Shown here piece after piece: positions 25,791 through 34,077 of a stretch of DNA of 64,000 nt; position 1 is the stretch's first letter; the number at the start of each line of letters is the position of its first letter. The stretch spans positions 62,001 to 126,000 of the forward strand of contig JAJZLY010000025.1 in the NCBI GenBank assembly GCA_021850485.1, read 5' to 3'. The notes under the pieces were generated by a model that worked only from the letters and a program-made list of their open reading frames with translations, searched no databases and was not told the origin of the DNA. A program made the translations under genes and the position numbers. This stretch comes from Bacillota bacterium. GTDB taxonomy: Bacteria; Bacillota; Sulfobacillia; JAJZYS01; JAJZLH01.

Positions 25791-26630
25791 CTAGTAGGTC
25801 CGAGAGATGGTCCTGGCCACCTGTTCCAGGGTAATAGCTGGCAAAATACCTCCGGACGTAGCTGAGTAGTTTGGTCCTGCAACGGCCATCCAGCGCACCC
25901 CTGGCACCTCGGCCAGAGTGAGTTCGACGGCCGACACCAAGTCGGAGTGCGCAAACGGCCAGCCGCTGGCGGCGGTGGCCGTTGCCGCTACTGCGACCCC
26001 ACTCATCTCCAATTGATACAGGCTACGCAGGGTGACCGCCGCCCGAGGACCGACAGCTTGGCCTTCGGCGTATGCCCAATTCTCGGCCAGGTACAGGTCG
26101 CCTGGGTGCCAGGGTGCCCCTAAGACATCCTGCGGCCGGTATGCGTTCACGATCACCCGCATGCCCAGCTGGTGCGCCTCGGCCATCGCTGCATCCAATC
26201 TGGCGGCGCTCACGCCGTAGTCGTGGCCTGCAGTGTCCAGTAGCATTCCCTTGACGCCGAGCTTGCGCCAGCGGCTCAGATCCGTAGCGATCTGAGCCGC
26301 TGGGTAATCTGGCTCGCCGTTGGTGACTCCGAGTGCTAGATAGCCGTAGAAAAAAACCTGGGGCATCTTTTGCACCAGGGCACTAACCACCGCCCCAGAG
26401 CTGTTCCCGGGGTCCTCAAGCCCGCTGTGCACGACCACCAGTGAATATCCGGTCAGGCGCCCTTCTAGCGTCGCCAAGGCGCCAGGGGTCGGCGCGCTGG
26501 GCAGGCCGCCATAGTAGATGAGCCATGGTGCCGGCGGCGGTGCTGAGGGCGGCACCGGCCACTGCCAAAGCTCGGGCGAGACGGCCACCATCGTAACGGC
26601 CGCGACCAATACGAGCCAAGTCAGCCGCAC
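25791..26630 (-). CDS. Secreted spherulin-4-like TIM-barrel protein
   Basis: A 279-residue protein with a short N-terminal hydrophobic signal (LTWLVLVAAVTMVAVSP) and a Pro-rich spacer. The body has YYGGLPS, LVVVHSGLEDP, FFYGYLALGV, VKGMLLDTAGHDYGV and MRVIVNAYRP. The LLDxAGHDYGV strand is typical of the spherulation-specific family 4/GH114-like barrel proteins, some of which are glycosidases. It is the last gene of the leftward run glnA-ogt-csaA, 8 bp after csaA. The enzymatic role is unproven. Confidence 0.7.
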   Translation of the reverse strand: MRLTWLVLVAAVTMVAVSPELWQWPVPPSAPPPAPWLIYYGGLPSAPTPGALATLEGRLTGYSLVVVHSGLEDPGNSSGAVVSALVQKMPQVFFYGYLALGVTNGEPDYPAAQIATDLSRWRKLGVKGMLLDTAGHDYGVSAARLDAAMAEAHQLGMRVIVNAYRPQDVLGAPWHPGDLYLAENWAYAEGQAVGPRAAVTLRSLYQLEMSGVAVAATATAASGWPFAHSDLVSAVELTLAEVPGVRWMAVAGPNYSATSGGILPAITLEQVARTISRTY

Positions 26631-26638
26631 CAGCGTTC

Positions 26639-26965
26639 TCAGCCGATGACCGTGCCTAGCGGGACATCACCATCGGCGGCCAGCAAGTGTACGCCATCGT
26701 CAGCCATGGCCCCTAGGACCAAGACTTCGGAAACAAACGGACCAATTTGCCGTGGCGGAAAATTGGTGACAGCGACGACGGAGCGGCCGACCAGCTCCGT
26801 CACCTTGTAAAGGTCGGTGATCTGGGCGCTCGAGCGCTTCACGCCGTGCGGTCCGAAATCAATCCAGAGCTTGATGGCAGGCTTGCGCGCTTCCGGAAAC
26901 GGCTCTGCCCTGGTCACGGTGCCGACACGCATTTCAATCGCCTGGAACTGCTCAATGGTTGCCAA
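26639..26965 (-). CDS. csaA: CsaA-like tRNA-binding-domain protein
   Basis: A 108-residue OB-fold protein like the C-terminal domain of methionyl-tRNA synthetase. IEMRVGTVTRAEPFPEARKPA, KRSSAQITDLY and VVAVTNFPPRQIGPFVSEVLVLG are characteristic of CsaA, described in Bacillus as an export-related chaperone. The last part VHLLAADGDVPLGTVIG matches the dimer interface region. ATG 26965 lies inside the end of ogt (14-bp overlap). Confidence 0.92.
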   Translation of the reverse strand: MATIEQFQAIEMRVGTVTRAEPFPEARKPAIKLWIDFGPHGVKRSSAQITDLYKVTELVGRSVVAVTNFPPRQIGPFVSEVLVLGAMADDGVHLLAADGDVPLGTVIG

Positions 26966-27437
26966 TCAGGCTCTCCTCCCACCTCAACAGGCTGGCCTTG
27001 ACCTTTGGCCCGCCAAAACTGAACTGTCCGATCGCACCGGATGATGGCACCACCCGGTGGCAGGCGTAGAGCAACGGATAGGGGTTCTTGGCCATGGCCG
27101 AGCCGACGGCCCGCGCCGCCTTCGGCCTGCCGACGCGTCTGGCCAACTCCCCATAGGAGACCCGTTGGCCCAGTGGCACCTTGCCCAGTTCCTCGATCAC
27201 CTGTCGTTGGAAGGCCGTCAGCCCGGTCCAGCTCATCGGGTACATGAATGTTCCAGTTCCCAGCAGGTGCTCCCGAAAACTGGCCAGTTCCCTCTCGGTC
27301 GCCGGCCGCGCCTCCGGATGCTGCTCGGCGGCTCCGACTGCGGTCACCCGCCCACTCCTGAGGCTCACCGCCAGCGGCCCAGTGGCTAGGCCAAGGTCAA
27401 AGCGGATGTGTTCTACGGTGGCTTCAAAAGACTTCAA
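26952..27437 (-). CDS. ogt: Methylated-DNA--protein-cysteine methyltransferase
   Basis: A suicide enzyme that removes O6-alkyl groups from guanine. The 161-residue protein has the C-terminal helix-turn-helix region (FQRQVIEELGKVPLGQRVSYGELARRVGRPKAARAV by position 90-125) and the acceptor Cys in YACHRVV; the usual Pro before Cys is Ala here. TTG 27437 is chosen because it overlaps the glnA stop by 14 bp and no other in-frame start lies near homology; the long upstream frame lies inside glnA. Confidence 0.88.
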   Translation of the reverse strand: MKSFEATVEHIRFDLGLATGPLAVSLRSGRVTAVGAAEQHPEARPATERELASFREHLLGTGTFMYPMSWTGLTAFQRQVIEELGKVPLGQRVSYGELARRVGRPKAARAVGSAMAKNPYPLLYACHRVVPSSGAIGQFSFGGPKVKASLLRWEESLIGNH

Positions 27438-28740
27438 GGTACTGATCAACCTCCCAGTCGTTGACCTGCCGCTCATAGACGTCCCACTCGATGGACTTGG
27501 CCTCCAAGAAGTGACGGTAGATGTGCTCGCCGAGGGCTTCTCGCACCAGGCCGTCTTGGCGCAAGTTGTCGAGTGCCTCACGCAGCGAACTGGGAAGCCG
27601 GGCGATACCGCGATCGCGCAGTTCTCCCAAGCTCAGCCGCTGCGGGCTCTCCGTCAGCGGTGCAGGCGGCTCCAGCTGCTCACGGATCCCAGACAGACCG
27701 GCCTTCAAGCAGGCGGCCAGAGCGAGGTACGGATTGCAGGTGGGGTCAGGACTGCGCAGCTCCAGCTGGACCAGGCCGCGGTGCGTGTGGGATACCCGCA
27801 GCAGCGGGCTCAGGCTGCCCTCCGACCAACTGATGTGCGCCGGCGCCTCGTAGCCCATAATCAGCCGCTTGTAGGAGTTCACCAGGGGATTGGTGATCGC
27901 TGACAGGGCGCCCGCATGCGACAACAGGCCAGCGACAAAGGCACGCGCCTCCGGGCTCAGGCCCGACTGTTGGGCGAAGGCATCGCGATCCCCCCGCACC
28001 AGCGATTGGTGAAGGTGCATCCCGGATCCATTGCGGCCGAAAAAGGGCTTGGGCATGAAAGTGGCGTGCAGGTTGTGGCGCACCGCCATGGTGCGGACCA
28101 CCAGGCGGAACGTGGAGATGTTATCGGCGGCTCGCAGGGCATCGGCTCCGGCGAAGTCAATCTCGTGTTGCCCGGGGGCGGCCTCATGGTGGGCCGTCTC
28201 CACCTCAAAACCCATCTTGTCCAACGCCACCACCATGTCGCGCCGAGCCAGGTCACCGCTGTCTATGGGTCCTTGATCAAAGTAGCCGGCCCGGTCCTCG
28301 ACCTCTCGCCGGGGCTTGCCGTGTTCGTCTAGAGGCAACAAGAAGAATTCCGGCTCGGCTCCCACCCGATACCGAAATCCCATGGCCGCCGCCTCTGCCA
28401 GCACCGTTTTCAGCCTAGTCCTGGTGCACCCTGGGAAGGCGCTGCCGTCGGCCAAGCAAATATCACAGATCAGTCGAGCGGTCGGGCCCTCGCCGTCACT
28501 CCACGGAAAAATGGCGAACGTCTCGGGATCGGGCAACAAGAACATGTCTGACTCTTCCATCCGGACGAAGCCTTCGATGGAGGCCGCGTCGAACATGATC
28601 TCGCCAGCCAGGGCCCGTTCCAGTTGGGAAATCGGGATCGCCACCGTCTTGGTCAGACCCAAGATGTCCGAGAACTGCAGGTTAATGAAGGCCACCGCCG
28701 CCTCCTTGGCGCGCTGTAGCACGGCGGATCGAGCGTCCAC
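27424..28740 (-). CDS. glnA: Glutamine synthetase type I-like protein with two substituted arginines
   Basis: A 438-residue GSI-alpha protein; this form makes glutamine from glutamate, ammonia and ATP. Many motifs are intact: FDAASIEGFVRMEESD, the metal Glu in AEPEFFLL, HHEAAPGQHEIDF, GRNGSGMHLHQSL, YKRL and ELRSPDPTCNPYLA. However, the usual NRSP segment reads GSLSP, so Arg becomes Leu310. The usual TRxExR reads VQLELR, so Arg becomes Gln325. In characterised enzymes these arginines contact the nucleotide phosphates. GTG 28740 has GGAGGGGAACA upstream. No glnR is adjacent. It may be a true synthetase with altered kinetics, or a GlnA-like ligase. Confidence 0.9.
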   Translation of the reverse strand: MDARSAVLQRAKEAAVAFINLQFSDILGLTKTVAIPISQLERALAGEIMFDAASIEGFVRMEESDMFLLPDPETFAIFPWSDGEGPTARLICDICLADGSAFPGCTRTRLKTVLAEAAAMGFRYRVGAEPEFFLLPLDEHGKPRREVEDRAGYFDQGPIDSGDLARRDMVVALDKMGFEVETAHHEAAPGQHEIDFAGADALRAADNISTFRLVVRTMAVRHNLHATFMPKPFFGRNGSGMHLHQSLVRGDRDAFAQQSGLSPEARAFVAGLLSHAGALSAITNPLVNSYKRLIMGYEAPAHISWSEGSLSPLLRVSHTHRGLVQLELRSPDPTCNPYLALAACLKAGLSGIREQLEPPAPLTESPQRLSLGELRDRGIARLPSSLREALDNLRQDGLVREALGEHIYRHFLEAKSIEWDVYERQVNDWEVDQYLEVF

Positions 28741-29161
28741 TGTTCCCCTCCTTCCCTCGTCCTCGCCATTCCTCGCTGCCTGGTGCGGCTCCTGCCCTAA
28801 GGCGCCCTGTAACTACGACTTCGGACTCCTATCGCCACGCTCTCACTGAACCGCGGACCGGCAGGCTTCGCCCTGCGCTTCCGGCGGCGGTCTGCAGCGG
28901 TTTGGCCCCCTGACACAGGCATGTGCCTTGGCTCCATATTCATCTCCCTGAGTGCTTGCAATTCAGCCGGTCACAAATACACGTTCTTTTCCGACCGGGC
29001 CAGGTAGAGTAACTTTCATCGCACGGTTTTACCGCCCTTGCTCATTCATCGGCCATATCATCCATTTTCCATTTCTCAAGCACCCAGATGTCGATAAATA
29101 ATCTGCGTCCACCCCAACATATTCCCCAGGCCCGTTCGAACCATTGTGGTAAAATATACCT
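28741..29161. other. Gene-free divergent region between glnA and YggT-like gene 1
   Basis: No supported gene. On the - strand it would form a leader of glnA with nested GC-rich hairpins, for example GCAGG-CTTCGC-CCTGC (28864-28879) inside CCGG...CCGG arms. The half near 29161 is AT-richer and ends with TAAAATATACC, a possible -10 for the YggT-like gene. No tRNA or known riboswitch was recognised. Confidence 0.4.
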
Positions 29162-29176
29162 ATGGAGGTGTGTAGT

Positions 29177-29668
29177 ATGTCTAACATGAATCTTCCTCCC
29201 AACACGACCCTGACACCTGATGGTGCGACGCAAGATCCCAGCAATGCCGAGCCGCAGGTGGCTCAAACCGACAGGGAACCGCTCGTGACCCAGATGGAGT
29301 CAACTGCCCAAGACGTCGCCCCGGCCACGCCGCCCCATACGCCCGTTCAGGCGCACGCGGCCAAGGTGCCACCACCGCCGACTCTGGCCGGCCGTGTGAT
29401 CTGGTACATCGGCGGAGCGATCTCGATTCTGCTTGGCTTCCGCTTCGTGCTGGCCTTGCTCGGCGCCAATACGGCCAACGCCTTCGCCCACTTCATCTAC
29501 AGCGTCACCACCCCGCTGGCGTCACCATTTTTCAGCCTGTTCGGTTATACGCCGAGTTATGGCGTCTCCCGGCTGGAGGTCTCCACCCTGGTGGCGATCG
29601 CCGTCTACTGCTTGGTGGCTTGGGGCCTGGTGAAGCTCGTGACCATCGCACGCCCAGAGGGCCAGTAG
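29177..29668 (+). CDS. YggT-like membrane protein, copy 1
   Basis: A 163-residue protein: a Pro/Thr/Gln-rich soluble N-terminus of about 70 residues, then two hydrophobic helices (VIWYIGGAISILLGFRFVLALLG and VSTLVAIAVYCLVAWGLVKLV) around the loop TPLASPFFSLFGYTP. This is the YggT-family layout. ATG 29177 is used because the earlier ATG 29162 forms part of the GGAGGTG ribosome-binding box. It is nearly identical in its membrane part to copy 3 at 30279. The role of YggT proteins is not established; osmotic tolerance and division have been suggested for relatives. Confidence 0.78.
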   Translation: MSNMNLPPNTTLTPDGATQDPSNAEPQVAQTDREPLVTQMESTAQDVAPATPPHTPVQAHAAKVPPPPTLAGRVIWYIGGAISILLGFRFVLALLGANTANAFAHFIYSVTTPLASPFFSLFGYTPSYGVSRLEVSTLVAIAVYCLVAWGLVKLVTIARPEGQ

Positions 29669-29695
29669 GTTCACTTCCTGAGCGGGCTCGCTGAC

Positions 29696-29728
29696 GAGGC
29701 CCCCGGCACTTGCGCCGGCGGCCTCTCA
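29696..29728 (+). terminator. Terminator-like hairpin after YggT-like copy 1
   Basis: GAGGCC-C-CCGGC pairs with GCCGG-C-GGCCTC around ACTTGC, 11 pairs with one C:C mismatch, followed by TCATT. Confidence 0.55.
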
Positions 29729-29924
29729 TTGACGATGGTGCTGGCGCTTGGCAACCGCTGTGGACCCTGCCAAGTTCCTCACATCGACCGCCACCTGCGG
29801 ATCGTGTCCCGGTTTCCCTTGGCGCATTCCGTTTGGGAGACCCTTGTTCACCCCACGAATTCACCTACAAAGCGCCCGGTCTGCCATTTTATGGTGTATC
29901 ATGCGCGATATGGGGGTGTGTCAG

Positions 29925-30242
29925 ATGAGAGGTTCTCGCCGTTCTGGGTTCCAGGGCACCATGAGTCGCGTCATCCGCTTTGTTGGTGGTGTAGTCATCG
30001 TTCTACTGGCCTTACGACTGGTCCTGGCCTGGATCGGCTCAAACGTTTCCAGTGGCTTCGCTCACTTCATCGTCAGCGTCACGAATCCAATGGTGGCGCC
30101 TTTTACTGGTCTGGTCCACTACTCGCCAACGACCAGTCTTTCCGGCTCCCAGGTCCTGACCGTGATTGCGATCGTTGTCTATCTGATCGTAGCCTGGCTG
30201 CTAGTCAAACTAGTGACGCTCGGGCGGGCGACTAGCTATTAG
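29925..30242 (+). CDS. YggT-like membrane protein, copy 2 (divergent)
   Basis: A 105-residue protein with the same two-helix plan: VIRFVGGVVIVLLALRLVLAWIG, a loop with FAHFIVSVTNPMVAPFTGLV, and VLTVIAIVVYLIVAWLLVKLV. It lacks the long Pro-rich N-terminus of copy 1. ATG 29925 is preceded by ATGGGGGTGTGTCAG, very like the leader of copy 1, so the leader seems duplicated with the gene. The frame is open upstream to 29748 but does not look coding. Confidence 0.7.
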   Translation: MRGSRRSGFQGTMSRVIRFVGGVVIVLLALRLVLAWIGSNVSSGFAHFIVSVTNPMVAPFTGLVHYSPTTSLSGSQVLTVIAIVVYLIVAWLLVKLVTLGRATSY

Positions 30243-30278
30243 CCTGCACGCTGGGAGCCCGATTTCAAAGGAGTGTTG

Positions 30279-30626
30279 ATGATGTCTGACAGCGCCGTAT
30301 CCCGCGACGGTACCCTCAATCCGGCACCGCCGAAACCGACCGTAGCCGGGAGAGTCATCTGGTTCATCGGTGGTGCGATTGCCATTTTACTGGCGTTCAG
30401 ATTCGTTCTGGCCCTACTCGGTGCCAATACTGCCAACGGCTTTGCCCAGTTCATCTACAGTGTCACGACACCTCTGGCGTCGCCATTTTTTAGCCTATTC
30501 GGATACACACCCACCTACGGATCCTCGCACCTCGAGGTCTCGACCCTGGTGGCCATCGCCGTCTACTCTCTCGTCGCCTGGGGTTTGGTCAAGTTGGTGA
30601 CCATCACTCGCTCCCCCGGTCAGTAA
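30279..30626 (+). CDS. YggT-like membrane protein, copy 3
   Basis: A 115-residue protein almost identical to copy 1 over the membrane part (FRFVLALLGANTANGFAQF, ASPFFSLFGYTPTYG, LEVSTLVAIAVY), with a short 20-residue N-terminus. ATG 30279 or 30282 follows AAAGGAG. It is the last of three + strand paralogues and ends at a strong hairpin shared with the convergent ynbB-like gene. Confidence 0.76.
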   Translation: MMSDSAVSRDGTLNPAPPKPTVAGRVIWFIGGAIAILLAFRFVLALLGANTANGFAQFIYSVTTPLASPFFSLFGYTPTYGSSHLEVSTLVAIAVYSLVAWGLVKLVTITRSPGQ

Positions 30627-30647
30627 AGACCACTGGCTCAGCTACGT

Positions 30648-30685
30648 GAGCACCCCCCGGCACCTTCTGCCGGGGGGCTCCTCTT
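30648..30685. terminator. Bidirectional terminator hairpin between YggT copy 3 and the ynbB-like gene
   Basis: GAGC-A-CCCCCCGGCA pairs with TGCCGGGGGGCTC around CCTTC, and CTCTTTC follows. It lies between convergent genes. Confidence 0.65.
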
Positions 30686-31900
30686 TCAGGCCGGCCCCAT
30701 GGCGTTTGCCATGGTCAACAGCGGCAACCGGGCTTGCGCAGACGAGAGTCCGCCCTGCAAGAAGAGATCAAAGGGAGCCCGTACCGGTGCATCGGCCGAC
30801 AACTCAAGGGTGCCGCCGGGCACGAAAACGGCACCCGCCATCACGACGGGGTTGCGATAGCCGGGCCAGGCGGCAGGCTCAGGCATCAGATGCGCGTCGA
30901 TCGGCATCGAGCTCTGCAGAGCCCGCATCGCCGCCAACAGTTTGTCTTCCCGTCCGGTCCTGATCCGCAGCACCAGATCTGTCCGAGGGTCCATCGGCGC
31001 AGGATCCACGTCGTAGCCCATGTGCATAAACAGATAGGCTGCCTGACGGGAAACCCCGATCGCCTCGCGCACCAGATGCGGAGCCAGGTGCAGGCCCTGA
31101 ACATAGGCATGGATGCCGCCGGGAACGGGCCCGGGTGCTCGCCCCAGGGCGGCGCCAAACAGCCTTTCCCCGACCCGCTCCACCAGACGCTCGGCACCCG
31201 CCACGTAGGCGCCACTCGGCGCCAGCGTGCCGCCTGGGTTCTTGATCAAAGAGCCGACCACCAAACCATAAGAACCGCTGATTGGTTCTTGGTCCTCCAC
31301 GAACTCGCCGTAGCAGTTGTCGACGATCGTCAGCGCACCTAGGCTCCCAAAGTAGCCGGCGATCTGGTCGCAGACGGCCACCGATCGCGACCGGACCCCG
31401 GAATAGCCCCGGGAGCGCTGGATCAAGACCACGTCCGGCTGGTGCCGGGTGGCTGCTTCGGCCAGTGCCATCGGCTCCGAGAGGTCTGCGATCTCCACCC
31501 GCACGCCATGGCGCGCCGGCAGGCTGCTGCCGTGCCCGGCGCCCAGCCCCAAGACCGGCCACAGGCTGTCATAGGGCTCACCGGTTGCCACCAACACGGT
31601 GCCACCATCCGGCGTCAAGGCCTCCAGTGCGAGGGACAGTGCGTGCGTGCCAGACACCATCTGCGGTCGCACCAGGGCGGCCTCGGCCTGGAAGTAGTGT
31701 CTGAGCACCGTCTCCAGTTTGCCGAGCCCGGTCGGATGGAAGGCATAGCCGGCCTCCGGTGCGAGGTCGGCACTGTGGATTTCAGCGACTCGCAGCGCCT
31801 CTTGCAATTTGGCGTAAATCCGCTGCTCGCGGTTTTGGTCTTGGCGCCACACGGCTTGGAGTTCCTCTCCCGCCCGCTCCCACAGCGCTTCAGGCGTCAC
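30686..31900 (-). CDS. YnbB-like PLP-dependent protein (aluminium resistance / methionine gamma-lyase-like family)
   Basis: A PLP fold-type I protein of about 404 residues. The Schiff-base lysine is in VGSLIKNPGGT and the cofactor Asp in TIVDNCYGEF. FHPTGLGKLE and RPQMVSGTHAL near the N-terminus are hallmarks of the YnbB/aluminium-resistance family found beside hflX and glnA in Firmicutes. No reaction is firmly known. GTG 31900 has AAGGAG 9 bp upstream; TTG 31906 is an alternative. The start lies within the end of hflX. Confidence 0.87.
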   Translation of the reverse strand: MTPEALWERAGEELQAVWRQDQNREQRIYAKLQEALRVAEIHSADLAPEAGYAFHPTGLGKLETVLRHYFQAEAALVRPQMVSGTHALSLALEALTPDGGTVLVATGEPYDSLWPVLGLGAGHGSSLPARHGVRVEIADLSEPMALAEAATRHQPDVVLIQRSRGYSGVRSRSVAVCDQIAGYFGSLGALTIVDNCYGEFVEDQEPISGSYGLVVGSLIKNPGGTLAPSGAYVAGAERLVERVGERLFGAALGRAPGPVPGGIHAYVQGLHLAPHLVREAIGVSRQAAYLFMHMGYDVDPAPMDPRTDLVLRIRTGREDKLLAAMRALQSSMPIDAHLMPEPAAWPGYRNPVVMAGAVFVPGGTLELSADAPVRAPFDLFLQGGLSSAQARLPLLTMANAMGPA

Positions 31901-33158
31901 GCCCAAGCTCTCCTTCCAGATAGGCCCTAACCGCCGGAGTCACCGCCACCCGGATCAGGGTACCGTCTTCGCCATGGCGCTCTGACAGCACCCGCGCGGC
32001 CCGGTGCAGGTGTGCGAGCAGGTCCCCGCGCCGAAATGGGATCAGCCACTGTGCCTCTTCCCAGCTGGCTGCAACCGCCTGATCGATCGCCTCTTGGAGC
32101 TCCGCCAGACCCTGCCCGCTTACGGCCGAGATTTGGAGCAGATCAGCGTCTGCGCTGACGGCGATCCGGTCGGCCTTGGTCAGCACTCGCAGCGTCGGGC
32201 GCATCTCAGCCTGAATCTCGCGCAGGACCTGGTCAATCGCCCGCTCCTGTCGTTCAATCGGGTCGCCGGTCCCATCAAACAGCTTGACCCAGACGTCGGC
32301 CTGGCGGACCTCCTCCAGGGTTGCCCGGAAAGCCGCCACCAGGGTGTGCGGCAGATCTCGGACAAAACCCACCGTGTCGGTCAGCAGGATCTGGTGCCCA
32401 GATGGCAGCCGGACCATCCTGGTCAGGGGATCCAGGGTGGCGAACAGGCGGTCCTCGCCCGCTGGCACGTCTTGGGCCAGCTGGCGCAGGAGCGTGGTCT
32501 TACCGGCGTTGGTATAGCCCAGCAGCGCCACCTGCGGATACGGCCGGCCTAGGCGAGCGGTGCGCCGACGCGTGGCGACCGGGGCCAGTCTTGCCTCCAG
32601 GACACGCAGCCGGCGCATGATCGCCTGCCGGTCACTCTCCAGCTTGGTCTCACCGGGTCCCCTCGTACCGATACCGCCGCCCAGCCGGGACAGGTGCTTG
32701 CCCAGGCCGCGCAACCGGGGGATCCGCCAGCGCAGTTGTGCCACCTCGACCTGCAGGCGACCCTCTGCGCTGCGGGCGCGTTGGGCAAAGATGTCCAGGA
32801 TCAACTCGGTGCGGTCGATCACCCGTCCCTCGATCTGGTCCTCCAGGCGACTGCATTGAGCCGGTGACAACTCGCCGCCCACGATGAGCAAGTCTACCCC
32901 GAGCCGCTCCATCTCGGCCTTGATCTCAAGAACTTTGCCACGACCGAAGTAGGTCGATGGCTCCGGCAACAAGCGGTCCTGGCGGATCAGTCCGGCAACC
33001 TGCAAGCCATCAGCAGAGGCGAGTGCCATCATCTCGGCCACAAAGGTCGGGTCGTGGTCCACAGGGCCGGTCAAGACGCCGAGCAGGCAACCGTTTGCCA
33101 TCGTCTCGGCACTGGCAGGTCCGGAGCCGTCCGAGCGCAGGGACGGATCCGTGCTCAC
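31890..33158 (-). CDS. hflX: GTPase HflX
   Basis: A ribosome-associated GTPase of the Obg-HflX group that splits or rescues ribosomes under stress. The N-terminal HflX domain (FVAEMMALASADGLQVAG, YFGRGKV), the linker GIGTRGPGETKLE, the Walker A GYTNAGKTTL, the DTVGFVRDLP switch and TKAD are all present. About 422 residues, usual length. GTG 33158 is chosen because AGGAGGGAGGCGCC precedes it; it overlaps the methyltransferase stop by 4 bp. The hflX-ynbB order is a Firmicutes signature. Confidence 0.94.
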   Translation of the reverse strand: MSTDPSLRSDGSGPASAETMANGCLLGVLTGPVDHDPTFVAEMMALASADGLQVAGLIRQDRLLPEPSTYFGRGKVLEIKAEMERLGVDLLIVGGELSPAQCSRLEDQIEGRVIDRTELILDIFAQRARSAEGRLQVEVAQLRWRIPRLRGLGKHLSRLGGGIGTRGPGETKLESDRQAIMRRLRVLEARLAPVATRRRTARLGRPYPQVALLGYTNAGKTTLLRQLAQDVPAGEDRLFATLDPLTRMVRLPSGHQILLTDTVGFVRDLPHTLVAAFRATLEEVRQADVWVKLFDGTGDPIERQERAIDQVLREIQAEMRPTLRVLTKADRIAVSADADLLQISAVSGQGLAELQEAIDQAVAASWEEAQWLIPFRRGDLLAHLHRAARVLSERHGEDGTLIRVAVTPAVRAYLEGELGRDA

Positions 33159-33772
33159 GGCGCCTCCCTCCTGTCTCCGACCCACACCTCATAGCCGCTT
33201 TGGCGGGCGACCCGTCGGCAGCGGTCTAGGTGTTGTTGCATGTGCCGGGCCAGTGAGGCCGCCCCTTGCTTGGTCCGGATCACGGCCCAGAAGCTGCCGC
33301 CCTTCGCCAGGTGAGCCGATGCCTGCTCGACCCACGGGTAGTAGGTCCCCTTGCCCGACCGCACCGGCGGGTTCGTGACAATCAGATCGAATCTCTCGTC
33401 CTCGGCCAGCCCCTGGTAGCCGTCTGCGAGGCGCACATCGGCGCTGATTCCCCACTGTCTGGCGGTTTCACGCACCAAGGTGACCGCCCGTTCGTTGACG
33501 TCGATCAGCACCACCCGCCCGGCTCGCCCCAGCCGGCTGAGGCTCAGTCCGATCGCACCCCATCCCGCTCCCATGTCCAGCACGGCACGACCGGCCACCG
33601 GCGGCAGTGCTGCCAACAAGATCTCGGTACCAGGGTCCAAGTGCTGGCTGGAGAACACGCCGCGATCAACCCAAAACGAGAGCGCATGACCCAACACCGC
33701 CACCTCAATCACGGTCGGCCGCGATCGAGAGTGCGGCTGCGGCGTGGCGTAGCCTTCCCCGGACATCGGCAC
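33155..33772 (-). CDS. RsmC-like class I SAM-dependent methyltransferase
   Basis: A 205-residue methyltransferase: SAM-binding VLDMGAGWGAIG, acidic VLIDVNERAV, and catalytic VTNPPVRSGK, the NPP(I/V) motif of RsmC/RlmG-type N2-guanine rRNA methyltransferases. Only the catalytic half of RsmC is present, as in YbxB-like short forms of Gram-positive bacteria. GTG 33772 or ATG 33766 could start it. It is coupled to hflX, consistent with a ribosome-related role. Confidence 0.85.
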   Translation of the reverse strand: MPMSGEGYATPQPHSRSRPTVIEVAVLGHALSFWVDRGVFSSQHLDPGTEILLAALPPVAGRAVLDMGAGWGAIGLSLSRLGRAGRVVLIDVNERAVTLVRETARQWGISADVRLADGYQGLAEDERFDLIVTNPPVRSGKGTYYPWVEQASAHLAKGGSFWAVIRTKQGAASLARHMQQHLDRCRRVARQSGYEVWVGDRREAP

Positions 33773-33795
33773 CGAGATCTGCTCTATTCGCTCGC

Positions 33796-34005
33796 TCAGA
33801 CCGCCACCAACCGATAACCGGCCTCTTCCACAGCCTGCCGCAAGCTCTCCTCAGCCACTTCCTCGGAAGATGCCACCTTGGCGCTAGCTGTCGTTAGGTC
33901 AACCTCGGCAGCCTGCACACCGGGAACGGTCAGCAGGGCCTCTTGCACGGCCGCCTGGCAGTGCTCACAGTTCATACCTTCAACCCGATACAGCTTGTCG
34001 TTCAT
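33796..34005 (-). CDS. copZ: Copper chaperone CopZ-like HMA protein
   Basis: A 69-residue heavy-metal-associated domain. The metal-binding GMNCEHCQAAV carries both cysteines, and the closing EEAGYRLV is typical. It should hand Cu(I) to CopA, whose gene lies 1.4 kb upstream on the same strand, separated by an M20 hydrolase. ATG 34005 has GAGGAGGGGTTGCA upstream. Confidence 0.88.
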   Translation of the reverse strand: MNDKLYRVEGMNCEHCQAAVQEALLTVPGVQAAEVDLTTASAKVASSEEVAEESLRQAVEEAGYRLVAV

Positions 34006-34077
34006 TGCAACCCCTCCTCTCCTTGTATTCTAAGCGACCCGCCGCCTGCTGCGCAGGCGCCACAGCTGGCCCCACCG

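Noticed and set aside
29128-29145. GTTCGAACC, reminiscent of a tRNA T-loop
   Set aside because: No acceptor stem, D-arm or anticodon arm could be built around it on either strand.
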